Of a stretch of 64,000 nt of DNA, positions 1 to 9,095 are shown in pieces. This stretch comes from Phytopythium helicoides (Eukaryota; Oomycota; Peronosporomycetes; Pythiales; Pythiaceae): NCBI GenBank assembly GCA_024867545.1, contig JANFNE010000012.1, positions 1,054,001-1,118,000 of the forward strand. Reading direction: 5' to 3'. Under the pieces are notes generated by a model. It was not told the origin of the DNA. It made no database searches and was given only the letters and a program-made list of their open reading frames with translations. Position 1 is the first letter of the stretch. The number at the start of each line of letters is the position of its first letter. Both the position numbers and the translations under genes were made by a program.

Positions 1-2333
1 GTCGTCTCCATGGCGCATGAAGTATGCGGCCGTTGAGAAGTTGCTAGTCGTGCTGATCTCGTTGGACAACGACACTGCCAGGTCCTTCTCCAGTAGGGCC
101 ATCCGTGTTGCCACGTTGGCCATTGCGATTGACGGCTGGATTGTTAGCACACCAAGAGCACGAAGCTCCTTAGCCGCCTCTGGTTCATGAACGATGGCAA
201 TCATGCGCGGTGGATGTGCTCCCAACAGCGACTTCATTGTCTTGACGGTCTCGAGTGTGCGAGCCGTGTTGCCCGTGAAGATAAGTACATCAGCCGACGC
301 TGCCATGCCGCGCATTTGCTTTTTCTCGTCGTGCTTGGGGTCTTGAAGTTTGTTCTTGAACGAGATGAGATCACCCTTGGCGGTTCGTGACAAAATCTTC
401 TCGTTGATGGCATGCCACTTGGCAGCTAGCTCCTCATCCAACAGAGGAACGTTGACTCGCGCACCATACAGCGAGAGCTCGAGCGCAATCTCGTAAGCGG
501 TTTCGTCGTCACCGATCACAACTGCACTTTGTACCTTGAAGAATGGCAGTAGAGGTCTTGGATCCCCATTTCCAGCTGTGATACCCGACAAGGAGCCCAT
601 GTGACGCAGGCTTGGTGGATAACCCCTCCTTGAGCGCTGATTTATGTGTGGGTCGTGGCTGTTGTTATGATCCGGAGTGAAATCATCATCCCCCTTTATA
701 TCCTCCTCCTCCTTGGCTTTGACGCGGTCTTTCAGTGTTTCACCTGCGCGGCTAAGGCCAACAGAGCAGAGAATTGGGCCGATAATCTGATTGACAACGA
801 CAGCTGAGATGATTGTTGTCGAGAACTCGCTAGCCCACGCTTCGTCGCTCAATCCATCAACTTCAGCGGCAAGACCAAGTGCCACACCAGCCTGAGGCGT
901 CATCGTGAGCCACAAGTTGTTGTATTGTTGTGGAGGTAGCTTCAGCAAAAAGCGACCACCGCAGTAGCAAGCGATGAAGATGGCCACGTAGCGCAGCACG
1001 ACGTACAAACTCATCAACGGAACGGTTTCCAAGACCTTGTCAAGCTTCAGGGCAGCACCTGTCATGACGAAGAACGGCAAAAAGATGTACGGCGCACACG
1101 TATCGAGGATGACATGCATGTCGTGGCGAATGGTCGAATGATGACCAGCAATGCAAGATCCAACCATGAGCACAAGCAGAGGCTCGAACTTCATCTCCCA
1201 CGAGATTCCGTACGCGGCGCTCGTCGCCTCCGCTATGGTGTTCGTTGAAATGTACCACGTATAGCCGAGGACAAGCCAGATGAATCCCTTGAAGTACAAC
1301 GAGGTTCTGTGTGTCCACCAGGTTGATTGCTGCTCACGCGCTTGGTGAGGCGCCGCAGTATTCGATTCGAGGTCTCGCCCGAGGTTGATTTTGCTGTCGT
1401 ACATCGATGCTTCGGGACTCTCCTCTGCAACGTATTGTTGATCACCGCCGTGATGATCGTCATGGCCTCCAGGACCGGACGGAATCGAGAAGATGAGGAT
1501 GGTGAGAAGCGCCACAAGTCCACCGACGAGCACATTCGCGAGGACAATCCCAAGCGTGAAGAAGAGGTTCTCCACCGACACATCCAACTCGGCGCAGTAA
1601 ATCGACGTGACGATACGTGACACCGAAAACGATAGCAGCACGACAAACTCGGCGCACATGGTAGCGCCAAGCATGAGACTTGTGAACGGCCCGACGCTGT
1701 TGAGTTCGATCTTGATAGCCATAACAGTTGCCGGAGAGCCCAGCACGGAGATAGAGCCGAACATGAGCGCGATGCCGATCTGGCAGCTAGAGATAAAATC
1801 TGCATAGAAGAAGGGTCCACTGGCGAGGAATGTGATGGCCGTGAGGATGACCATGGCGGTCACGTAGAGCACCGCCAGCAAAATCATAATGGACTTGATC
1901 TGCGGTCGCAACTCGGGGAGGTAGATCTCCTGTCCGGCCTGGAACGAGATGAACGAGAGCGCCAGCGAACTCATGTAGGACGAGAGCATAGTAACCAATG
2001 CCGTGGGTAGCAGGTCGGAGACGAAAGGGCCAGCCACAATGCCGACAAACAGGTAGCCCGTGATGAGTGGAAGCTTGAAGAATTTGGGAAAGAGAAGTCC
2101 AAGCGGGTGTGCGGCAACCAGCACGATGATGAAGGCGAGCCCATGCTGCAGTGTGATTCCGACGTTGTCGAACGAGTTGAAGGGCACGGTGGCGTCGTCT
2201 GCGCTGTTGAGTTGTCGTTTGGTGTCATGGACCGCGGGATTGACGCTGTCGGTGGTCGCGATTGCGAATGCGCTTTCGACATGTACACCGCAGTAAGCAC
2301 CACGAGAGCCCGCCACATCGTCGTCACCGACAT
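1..2333 (-). CDS. CPA2/Kef-type cation:proton antiporter, 3' end missing (off left edge)
   Basis: Read on the minus strand, the frame whose codons begin at plus positions 1, 4, 7 is open from about 2484 to the left edge. It encodes a polytopic membrane protein: 'HGLAFIIVLVAAHPLG', 'LITGYLFVGIVAGP', then many hydrophobic segments to about plus 800, as in the Na+/H+ exchanger domain of CPA2 antiporters. The last ~200 residues seen are hydrophilic and include 'VVIGDDETAYEIALEL', 'DVLIFTGNTARTL' and 'PRMIAIVHEPEAAKEL', which resemble the TrkA-N nucleotide-binding regulatory module of Kef/KEA proteins. Likely role: K+ or Na+/H+ exchange in an internal or plasma membrane. The start is uncertain. 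An ATG at 2333 gives a signal-peptide-like leader (MSVTTMWRALVVLTAVY) that could splice to the main frame through a 77-nt GT-AG intron at 2204-2280. Without splicing, ATGs at 2484 or 2463 open the main frame directly. The family call is firm; the N-terminus is not. Confidence 0.75.
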
Positions 2334-2934
2334 GTGAGGCAGGGAATCGATTGTGATCGATCCTCGCGATTGAAGCTGGTTGGATTTTCGACCGGGCTCG
2401 TTGAGAAGTGCGGGGTCGGTCGGAGAGCGGGAATGCCCAGCACGAATCGTCTGGACGACGCATCGAGAAGGACCGCACCATCATCAGCTCCCACAATCGC
2501 CACAGGATAGGAGAGCAAAGCGTTGGACAGCTGGTTGGCTCGCCTATCCTTTCCGGGAAGGATGAACGCCACCGATTAAGCGTCAGGACCGGCTGTTACT
2601 TCCCATCCCGAGATTAATCTCTACTCATCGCTGGTTTAACATGTTTACCATGCTTACGATGGATCGAAGAGCTACGTCTGCTGGCTCTTGGTCAGGCTGT
2701 CCGACCATGCAATGCCGATCCCGCCACCCACACTTCCCACCATCGCCGCCAATCCAACTGCCTATCCGGCCGCTCTTTGGCAAGTGGCGAGGTAACGTAG
2801 CGGCAGGATGGCGCTCGCTCACCCAACTACTCTTCTGCACCGAAGCCTCTGACTACCCGAATGCGCAGCTGGCGCACGCACTTCAGATCTCAATTCTCCG
2901 GACCGAGAGCATTCGCGAAATTGGTCCTGCAACA
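2334..2934. other. Intergenic region between divergent genes
   Basis: Six hundred bases between the antiporter (minus) and the small membrane protein (plus). The open frames here have no recognisable domain. The upstream extension of the plus-strand frame (from 2641) has no signal peptide and is probably 5' leader. The alternative antiporter starts lie at 2463-2484. Confidence 0.5.
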
Positions 2935-3237
2935 ATGTCGCGACGGAGCCTCCTCACCTTGGCTCTGCAGATCGTTCTCGCATTCGTGCTCGTCGCTAGT
3001 GCTTGTTCCAAGAGCCTTCGCCCCACCGAGAGCGACTCCCGCGTGCTGTATGCGCTGGCGACGACTTCGTCGTCCTCGAGTGGGAATGCGACGGCTGAAG
3101 CGGAGACCACGACGGAATCGACGCATGAAGCACCCAGCATCGAATCGTTCACGGGTCCGCTGCTCGCAGGCACGGTTGCGATCCTGCTCATCGGGGCCGT
3201 CGTGGCCTTCAAGCACCGGCAGTCGGCGGTGCACTAG
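2935..3237 (+). CDS. Small type-I membrane protein, copy 1 (paralogue of 5737-6066)
   Basis: 100 residues. The ATG at 2935 opens a clear signal peptide ([20 protein letters not shown], then ASAC). Next come a short 'LRP' segment, a Ser/Thr/Glu-rich extracellular linker with one N-glycosylation sequon (GNAT), and a C-terminal hydrophobic segment at about residues 70-92 followed by the basic tail FKHRQSAVH. The expected topology is type I, with a tiny cytosolic tail. The same layout and nearly the same C-terminal 30 residues occur in the gene at 5737-6066. The frame is open for ~98 codons before this Met, but that stretch does not look like protein and would bury the signal peptide. I do not recognise a named family. 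The strict conservation of the membrane segment against a free-floating linker suggests the helix itself (dimerisation, sorting or partner binding) is what is selected. Confidence 0.7.
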   Translation: MSRRSLLTLALQIVLAFVLVASACSKSLRPTESDSRVLYALATTSSSSSGNATAEAETTTESTHEAPSIESFTGPLLAGTVAILLIGAVVAFKHRQSAVH

Positions 3238-4146
3238 GAAGGGCATTAGCGTGTAGTGTGCATCAGGGCTCCGTGAAAAGTCTCTTTTGCTGTGGTGCAT
3301 TGATGCCGTTGGGCGAGGCAACTGTTGACCTTGCATCCTGCAATGTAGGGGCTGAGCATCGCATCGACAAGCGTGTAACTAATAATCTAACGACTGAATA
3401 CTCACGATCGATAACCATCACTGCCAGGGCGAGTCTAAGTCGAGTGAGAGCGAGAGCCATACCCCCACGCTTTCCCATTAGTAGGAACGGCTGGTTCGTG
3501 TTGCTTCATGCAGTGGTGGTGACGATTCGAACGTGTCGATCCTATACGTGACAACATTGCCATCAATGTGTTCATGTTTTGCTTGAAGTGAGGAGCGAGT
3601 CGTTCCTTGTACGAGGTGGAACGACTCAGGTCGCGCAACGCCAAGCGTATCGGTGCGCAATCTTGCCGTTCTGCATCCACACTTCGCCGTGAACGGAAGG
3701 CTGCAACAAATTTCCCGCTGGATACTCAGGCTGAGTATCCAGCACTGTGTCGCCGTGTCTGCAGCGAATCGAGCATGAGTTTTAGGATATCGCTCGATCC
3801 GATCTAGCGCTGTCGCAGCGCGCATGTCGGCTGCCTCAAGAGTCGAGAGCTCTCCAATTTCGCCACCACCACGCTCCGCTTGCCTGGTTGTGACAGCCGT
3901 GGCCCTCATGTCGCAACGCTCTTGACACTCAAGGTACTTTTTCTCTCTCGATCAAGTTTACATTGTTCCCACCTTGCTGTCAATCCTTGACCGAAATAAA
4001 CCTCATCGAGACTCTCAGGTACCGTTTCGGATTCACCGTGCACCTCTCGCCGGTCTCACTTCAGCGCATTGCGCTCGTCCGACGCAACGCCCTCCGCCAC
4101 CTCCCAAGACGCAACGCCCTCACCCTCAAGATCGCCGTGCAGCCCC
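3238..4146. other. Intergenic region with a 27-bp palindrome
   Basis: No convincing gene. It contains a palindrome at 3717-3743 (13-bp perfect arms, one central base) about 400 bp upstream of the hydrolase start. Confidence 0.5.
3717..3743. repeat. Perfect palindrome, 13-bp arms, 1-nt centre
   Basis: Left arm 3717-3729 (gctggatactcag) is the exact reverse complement of the right arm 3731-3743, with a single g between. It lies about 0.4 kb upstream of the alpha/beta hydrolase and could be a dimeric regulator site or a cruciform-forming sequence. Confidence 0.8.
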
Positions 4147-5577
4147 ATGAACAGCATGGCGAGCCACATGAACAGCATGGCGAGCCCCAACGCGCCGCTG
4201 GTCGGGCTCCGACGCAGCCGCAGCCTCGTGCTGGCCGATTTGGGCGACTCTGGCGTGCTGCAGGCCGTGCCGACGAGCACTACCGAGGTCGTGGAGGTCG
4301 TGGCTGAGCAGTCGTGGCTCGTCACCAAGCTCACGGTGCAGCTCCTGTGGGCCATGCGCATGTCTGGCCGCTGGCTGCTGTCGGCGTGGCGCCTCATGGT
4401 CTTCGCTGGTCTGCTGCTGCCGCCCTTCCTCGCCATGTTCTTCTACTGGCTGCGCGACCCGCATATCCATCGCAACGTCATCTACGGCATGAACGGACGC
4501 AACCTGCTCGACGTCTACCTGCCGCACGCCACCAGCGCGCAGCTCAAGCGCGGCGGGAGTACGCTGACTCCTTCCGCGCCAGTCGTCGTCTTCTTCACGG
4601 GAGGCGCATGGGTCATCGGATACAAGGCGTGGGGAACGCTCATCGGCAAGTTCCTCACGCGCTTTGGCGTCATCGTGGTCATGCCCGACTACCGCAACTT
4701 CCCCCAGGGCATCCTTCCCGACATGGTCGAGGACGCCACGCGCGCCATGCAGTGGGTCTTTGACAATATCCACCTCTTTGGCGGCGATAAGGACAACGTC
4801 ACGCTCGTCGGGCAGTCCGCCGGCGCGCACATTGCCATGTGCACGCTGCTGGAGCAAGTCGAGCGCAAGGAGCATGAGATCCGAGCCGGACGGCGCTCGC
4901 GGAGCAGCAGCCTCGCGTCAAGCTCGTACAGCTCGATGTTGAGCAGCGACTTTCAGCCGGTGACGATGACGCGGACCATGTCGAACAGCAGCAACATCTC
5001 GCTCCAGAGCTGCGAGAGTGTCGAGAGCGTGCTGTCCCGAACACCAACATGGGAACTGAAGCAGATCCGAAGTTTCATTGGCATCTCGGGGCCGTACAAC
5101 ATTGAGGCGAGCCTCGAGACGTTCCACCACCACGGGTTTGACAAGGGCGTCGTGGAGCGCATCATGGCGCACCGACTGTCGTACTACTCGCCGGCGCTGC
5201 GACTACTGAGCAAGAGCGAGCACCGAGACGGAAGTCAAGCGCTGGACGACTTTCCCCCGGTGTATTTGCTGCATGGGACGGCCGACAAGACGGTCAACTG
5301 CAAGTCGTCCGAGCAGCTCGCAGAGGCGCTGGAAGCGTGCAACGTGCCCGTCAAGACACAGCTGTACGCCGGCAAGACGCACACGGACCCGATCATCGAG
5401 GACTACTTTTGCGGCGACGACTTTCTCATGAACGACCTGCTCGCGATCCTCAAGGAGACGACCCCGATCAACGCGCGCACCGGCCAGCCCACTTTTGAGT
5501 TCGCCGAGCTGCCGCCCGAGACACGGTGGTACCCACCGCTGCTCGTGCACCTCGCCCGCCTCATCAACCCTTTCTAG
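4147..5577 (+). CDS. Alpha/beta hydrolase, isoprenylcysteine methylesterase (ICME)-like
   Basis: 476 residues from the ATG at 4147; the frame is open further upstream but without an ATG. A hydrophobic stretch at about residues 60-100 should anchor it in a membrane. The hydrolase domain follows. It has an oxyanion-hole motif TGGAWVIGYKAWG, the run PDYRNFPQG, and a nucleophile elbow GQSAGAH (Ser224). Asp380 (in HGTADKTV) and His412 (in GKTHTDPI) complete the triad. The TGGAW...YRNFPQG...GQSAGAH series is what I know from plant prenylcysteine methylesterases, which demethylate the C-terminal prenylcysteine methyl ester of proteins such as Ras-type GTPases at the ER/Golgi. A Ser-rich insert of ~70 residues sits between the elbow and the second half. 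The N-terminus contains a tandem repeat of a 21-base unit encoding MNSMAS, so the exact initiator among the clustered Met codons is uncertain. A generic carboxylesterase remains possible. Confidence 0.8.
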   Translation: MNSMASHMNSMASPNAPLVGLRRSRSLVLADLGDSGVLQAVPTSTTEVVEVVAEQSWLVTKLTVQLLWAMRMSGRWLLSAWRLMVFAGLLLPPFLAMFFYWLRDPHIHRNVIYGMNGRNLLDVYLPHATSAQLKRGGSTLTPSAPVVVFFTGGAWVIGYKAWGTLIGKFLTRFGVIVVMPDYRNFPQGILPDMVEDATRAMQWVFDNIHLFGGDKDNVTLVGQSAGAHIAMCTLLEQVERKEHEIRAGRRSRSSSLASSSYSSMLSSDFQPVTMTRTMSNSSNISLQSCESVESVLSRTPTWELKQIRSFIGISGPYNIEASLETFHHHGFDKGVVERIMAHRLSYYSPALRLLSKSEHRDGSQALDDFPPVYLLHGTADKTVNCKSSEQLAEALEACNVPVKTQLYAGKTHTDPIIEDYFCGDDFLMNDLLAILKETTPINARTGQPTFEFAELPPETRWYPPLLVHLARLINPF

Positions 5578-5736
5578 CCTGCATTACCACGCAGGACTCG
5601 CTTGTCATAACGAAATCAACTCGGAATCAATGCTAGAAGATGCTGGACGGTCTGATCAAGTTCGCGATTGGCACGGATGGCACGAGCAGCGAGAGACCAC
5701 ACGCAGTTTATTAACACGCCATTTCTTTTTTTCTTT

Positions 5737-6066
5737 TTACATGGCGGATCGCCGGTGCTTGAAGGCGACGACGGCCCCGATGAGCACGATGGCGACGGCT
5801 CCGGCAATCAGCGGACCCGTGAACGACTCGGTGCTGGGTCCTTCCTCCTTGGTCTCGGCCTTGGACGCCTCGGTCGACGCCCCCGCCGTCGTGTTGCCGC
5901 TCGACCCCGAGGCCGACGAGGCCGACGAGGCCGACGCGGCCGTGGCGAGCGTCAGCAGCTCTCTCGCGAGGCCCTCGGCCGGCCGCAGCCGCTGGGCGTC
6001 CACCGCCTGGGCGAGCAGCAGCACGAGCGCCGCCAGGAGCAGCTGGAGGTGCTGGAAGGTCGCCAT
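5737..6066 (-). CDS. Small type-I membrane protein, copy 2 (paralogue of 2935-3237)
   Basis: 109 residues with ATG at 6066. Signal peptide (MATFQHLQLLLAALVLLLAQ, then AVDAQ), an RLRP segment, an Ala/Ser/Thr-rich linker with a glycosylation sequon (GNTT), then a C-terminal membrane helix and the tail FKHRRSAM. From the S-E-S-F-T-G-P-L run onward it differs from the copy at 2935-3237 at only a handful of positions, while the linkers barely align. The gene is convergent with the ICME-like hydrolase, and the two paralogues flank that hydrolase. Function unknown. Confidence 0.7.
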   Translation of the reverse strand: MATFQHLQLLLAALVLLLAQAVDAQRLRPAEGLARELLTLATAASASSASSASGSSGNTTAGASTEASKAETKEEGPSTESFTGPLIAGAVAIVLIGAVVAFKHRRSAM

Positions 6067-6506
6067 ATCGTCGGAAGTGGGGCCTGGAATTCAAATGTGG
6101 GGCTGCCACGGGCCTTGGAGAGCTGGCAACGAGCGTCGAGGGCTCGAGAAGCGGCGGGGGACGGCGCAATCGCCTGCGTGTTTCTCGCGACTGCTTCCTC
6201 GCATCCTCAGGTCGGTGGCGAGGAAGCCGGAGGTGCGCAGAGGTATACAAATATCAAGTCAAAACAGAATTCTCATCTCCCAGGGTGGGAGTGACTGGGG
6301 AGTTGTATGGAGCGTCTGCTCGCGATGCATCCTATACGGAGCGCAAGAGGTTTGCGCGGCATACTGGACGCAAGAGAAGAGCAGGTAGAAACCGCCAGGT
6401 TGAAACGTTTCTATAACCGCTGTACCCATTATCCTTTCGGCGTCGCTGATTGGCTTGAGGTAGGGGACACAAACCAATCAGCATTTCAGAAAAGGGGAAT
6501 GGCTAC

Positions 6507-6548
6507 ATGACTACTAGATAGTCATTTATGTGACTATCTGGTAGTCAT
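6507..6548. repeat. Long hairpin, 18-bp arms with one mismatch
   Basis: Left arm 6507-6524 and right arm 6531-6548 are inverted repeats (17 of 18 pair) around a 6-base loop. The sequence is AT-rich and stands in the gap between the small membrane protein and the DLH module. It could be a mobile-element end, a regulatory palindrome or a relic; no flanking direct repeat was evident by eye. Confidence 0.75.
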
Positions 6549-7942
6549 TTAGAGGCCTCTGATGTGGCGTGAAGTGACTGAGCCTTGCGCGGACTGCGTC
6601 TGCTCTTGAACCAGGTTCAAAGAGGAATGCGGTTGAGGACGAAGATTTGTACAAGTACGGGAAGACCCGCCGACCATTGTAGAGGACGGCTATTCCAAGT
6701 ACAAGGTGACGGAAGTGTTTTTCCGTCCCAGTCGACGACTACACGTATTCGACACCGGCAAGGGAGCTCAAGCATTTTCTTGGCGACCATAGGCTACACG
6801 CACTGCTCAGCATCGAGACGTGTGTGCTGACCAAGGAAAACGTAGACGCCAGGAGGTGGTCCGCCTGATGCTTGAGCAAGTGTATGTTGGTTAGGAAACG
6901 GTGATGGAGTGTATCCGCTCAGCCTCCAAGACGTAGGTGTCCGGCTGCATTGCGTCCGGCTGTTGTTCAGAATTGGGAGTCCGGAATTTAGGAACTCGCC
7001 ATGCTGGAAACAGCGCTCGGCTGGTATTGCGTCGACTCCCTTGCGCATCGTCTTCGCTCGACGCAACACCTTCTAGTGCCCCCTCGACACCTTCGCGACC
7101 TTCGACTCCCACCAGCGTCATGGTGGTGCAGCCCGCCTTCCCGAGGCGCCGTCTACACATTATGGACAACACGGCTTGCTGTGAATAAATGTGGTAGCCG
7201 TCTCCAGTCGAATATTCGCAAGCACGAGGAACAGCTCGACCAGGATCTCGCGCACAAAGCAGTGCGAGCACTCGGGTTTTGTATTGGAATGGATAGAGGA
7301 CGACTCTATGGTGTTCGCAGAAGCTTTGTGGAGGAGGCGAAACCAACCAAGACACCATAGAGACTATCTCGTATTTAGCTTTCGCCTCCTCGAGATTCTT
7401 AACCCTCCACGCCACACCCACGACGGAGGAGCTGCAACACGATCTTGCATCTACAGTAGTGCCGTGAACGGCACGCCCCCATGAAAGACGACTGCGGAAA
7501 AACTACTTGTTGCTGAAGGCAATCCAAGCGAATGCTCATCATTGGAGCTACTGCAGCGACCGATCCAATTGCCTTTGACATTGAGGAAGCGCTCGTTTGC
7601 AGATCACTGCCAGTGACGCGAAGGCACTACAGTGCGATGGTCTCATCGCCCGGTTTTGTTACTTCGGCCAAGCTGGTGCAAGGAGGCTCGTAAACAAGTT
7701 ACCTCGCTCGCAACCATTGCTTGCGTGACATCTAGTGCAATCCTGTCGGCGCTCGGTTGAGCCTTCCGCTGCGAGTTGTTGTTGTTGTTAAGCCCGTCAG
7801 AGAACAAGTCAATCGTGAGCGGCGCATGCCTGTTACTGTTCACAGCGCGATGATGAAATTTCATCTAAAAACTGTGGATTGGGCGATCATTCCGCTCCAA
7901 CCAGCCACAGTACCAGATGAGTAGTATACCTCTGGCACAGTC

Positions 7943-7977
7943 GTTGACGACATCCCGGCGGCCGGGATGTCGTCAAC
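7943..7977. promoter_or_regulatory. Perfect 17-bp-arm palindrome upstream of DLH copy 1
   Basis: Arms 7943-7959 (gttgacgacatcccggc) and 7961-7977 are exact reverse complements around one base. They carry TTGACG/CGTCAA half-sites. The element ends 158 bp before the DLH-1 ATG. Related inverted repeats stand at comparable distances upstream of DLH-2 (18173-18204) and, as a partial copy, DLH-3 (23790-23806). A dimeric transcription-factor site is the natural reading, but this is inference. Confidence 0.6.
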
Positions 7978-8135
7978 TGCTCGATTGCGTTATCCCATCA
8001 GGCTGCCTTGGGCAGAGACTGTGTCGGCACTCCGGCGGCCTCGGCTGGATACTTTGCTCCATTCGATCGTGTTCTCATTCTCAAATTTATCTTCCGAAGC
8101 ACACCGGCCAAGCCAAGCCCACCATCTCAACCAAC

Positions 8136-8900
8136 ATGAGCGCCTGCTGTCCCGCCGAAATGGAGCCTGCGCGCGAGTGTGCTGGCGGTCACGGAGTGAT
8201 CAAGACCTACAACGGCACATCGCTCTTCGTGGCCGGCCCTGCCACCTCCAAGGCCGGCGTGCTATCTCTCCCGGACGTCTTCGGCCCCGACAGTGGCCGC
8301 ATCAAGAAGGACGCTGAGGCGCTCGGCAAACTAGGCTACGTGGTTGTGGTCGTGGACGCGACAGACGGCGACTGGGTCGACCCCGATGACACGTCCAATG
8401 TTGGCGCGTGGATCGCCAAGTACAACTTCGATGCCGTCTCCGGCAAGGTGCGCACCGCCATCGAGTACCTGCAGAAGGAGGCGGGCGTCCAAGCCATCAG
8501 CAGCTACGGCTACTGCTGGGGAGGTTGGATCGGTGCGTCGCAGTCTGCCACCGCCGACCCGGTGCTAAAGGGCCATGTATCATTCCACCCGTCTTGGAAA
8601 ATCGAGGAGCTGCTCAAGGGTGAGGGTGCTGTCGAGAAGCTCACCGAGAAAATCACGGTGCCACAACTGCTTCTCTCGGCCGGTAACGACCCGGACTATG
8701 TGCGCGAGGGCGGCAGTGTGCAAAAGATCCTCAAGGCCAAGGGCGGTGTCGTCGGTGAGCTCAGCGAGGTCGTCGACTTCCCAGACATGATTCACGGCTG
8801 GGTCAACCGTGGTGACCTCGAGGACGAGACAGTCAAGGAGAACGTGAAGAATGCTTGGCACAAGGCCATCAAGTTCACCCAGACGGTCAACCCGCTGTAA
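8136..8900 (+). CDS. Dienelactone hydrolase family protein, copy 1 (DLH-1)
   Basis: 254 residues from the ATG at 8136, full length for the family. The dienelactone hydrolase triad is visible: Cys127 in the elbow GYCWGG, Asp185 in AGNDPDY and His220 in MIHGWVNRG. Family members hydrolyse enol-lactones or related (lacto)esters in the cytosol; the substrate here is unknown. The frame is open upstream to 7917, but all four copies align only from the M-S-x-C-C-P start, so the extension is leader. It is convergent with oxidoreductase copy 1 (195 bp between stops) and forms module copy 1 with that gene and SWEET-1. A palindromic element lies ~160-190 bp upstream. Confidence 0.9.
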   Translation: MSACCPAEMEPARECAGGHGVIKTYNGTSLFVAGPATSKAGVLSLPDVFGPDSGRIKKDAEALGKLGYVVVVVDATDGDWVDPDDTSNVGAWIAKYNFDAVSGKVRTAIEYLQKEAGVQAISSYGYCWGGWIGASQSATADPVLKGHVSFHPSWKIEELLKGEGAVEKLTEKITVPQLLLSAGNDPDYVREGGSVQKILKAKGGVVGELSEVVDFPDMIHGWVNRGDLEDETVKENVKNAWHKAIKFTQTVNPL

Positions 8901-9095
8901 AGAGGGATATGGAGCGCATCGTAGCCCAGTGCGTAGCGGCAAGGTGTCTTCAATTGCAACGCGAACATGGATGTCCCACACTACTCCTCACTACACTTTC
9001 TCCTCTCGTCCTACTTGCCTCTCTGTGTTGGCACACACACACGCACGACTGTCATGTGCCAATCAACTGATCGAAATGACCTACAGTCGTTAACC

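Larger units (their letters stand above)
6067..8135. other. 2-kb region without a convincing gene
   Basis: No recognisable coding sequence. It holds a strong hairpin at 6507-6548 and the palindrome at 7943-7977. Short open stretches around 6670-6790 (plus) and 6891-7421 (minus) resemble no family I know and are left uncalled. Confidence 0.5.

Noticed and set aside
4069..4146. Longer start for the ICME-like hydrolase
   Set aside because: The frame begins with TTG there; the first ATG is at 4147.
6891..7421. 176-codon minus-strand frame
   Set aside because: No recognisable motif; neighbouring frames equally open; not supported.
9030..9052. CA-rich run downstream of DLH-1
   Set aside because: Short simple-sequence stretch in the convergent 3' region, no function inferred.
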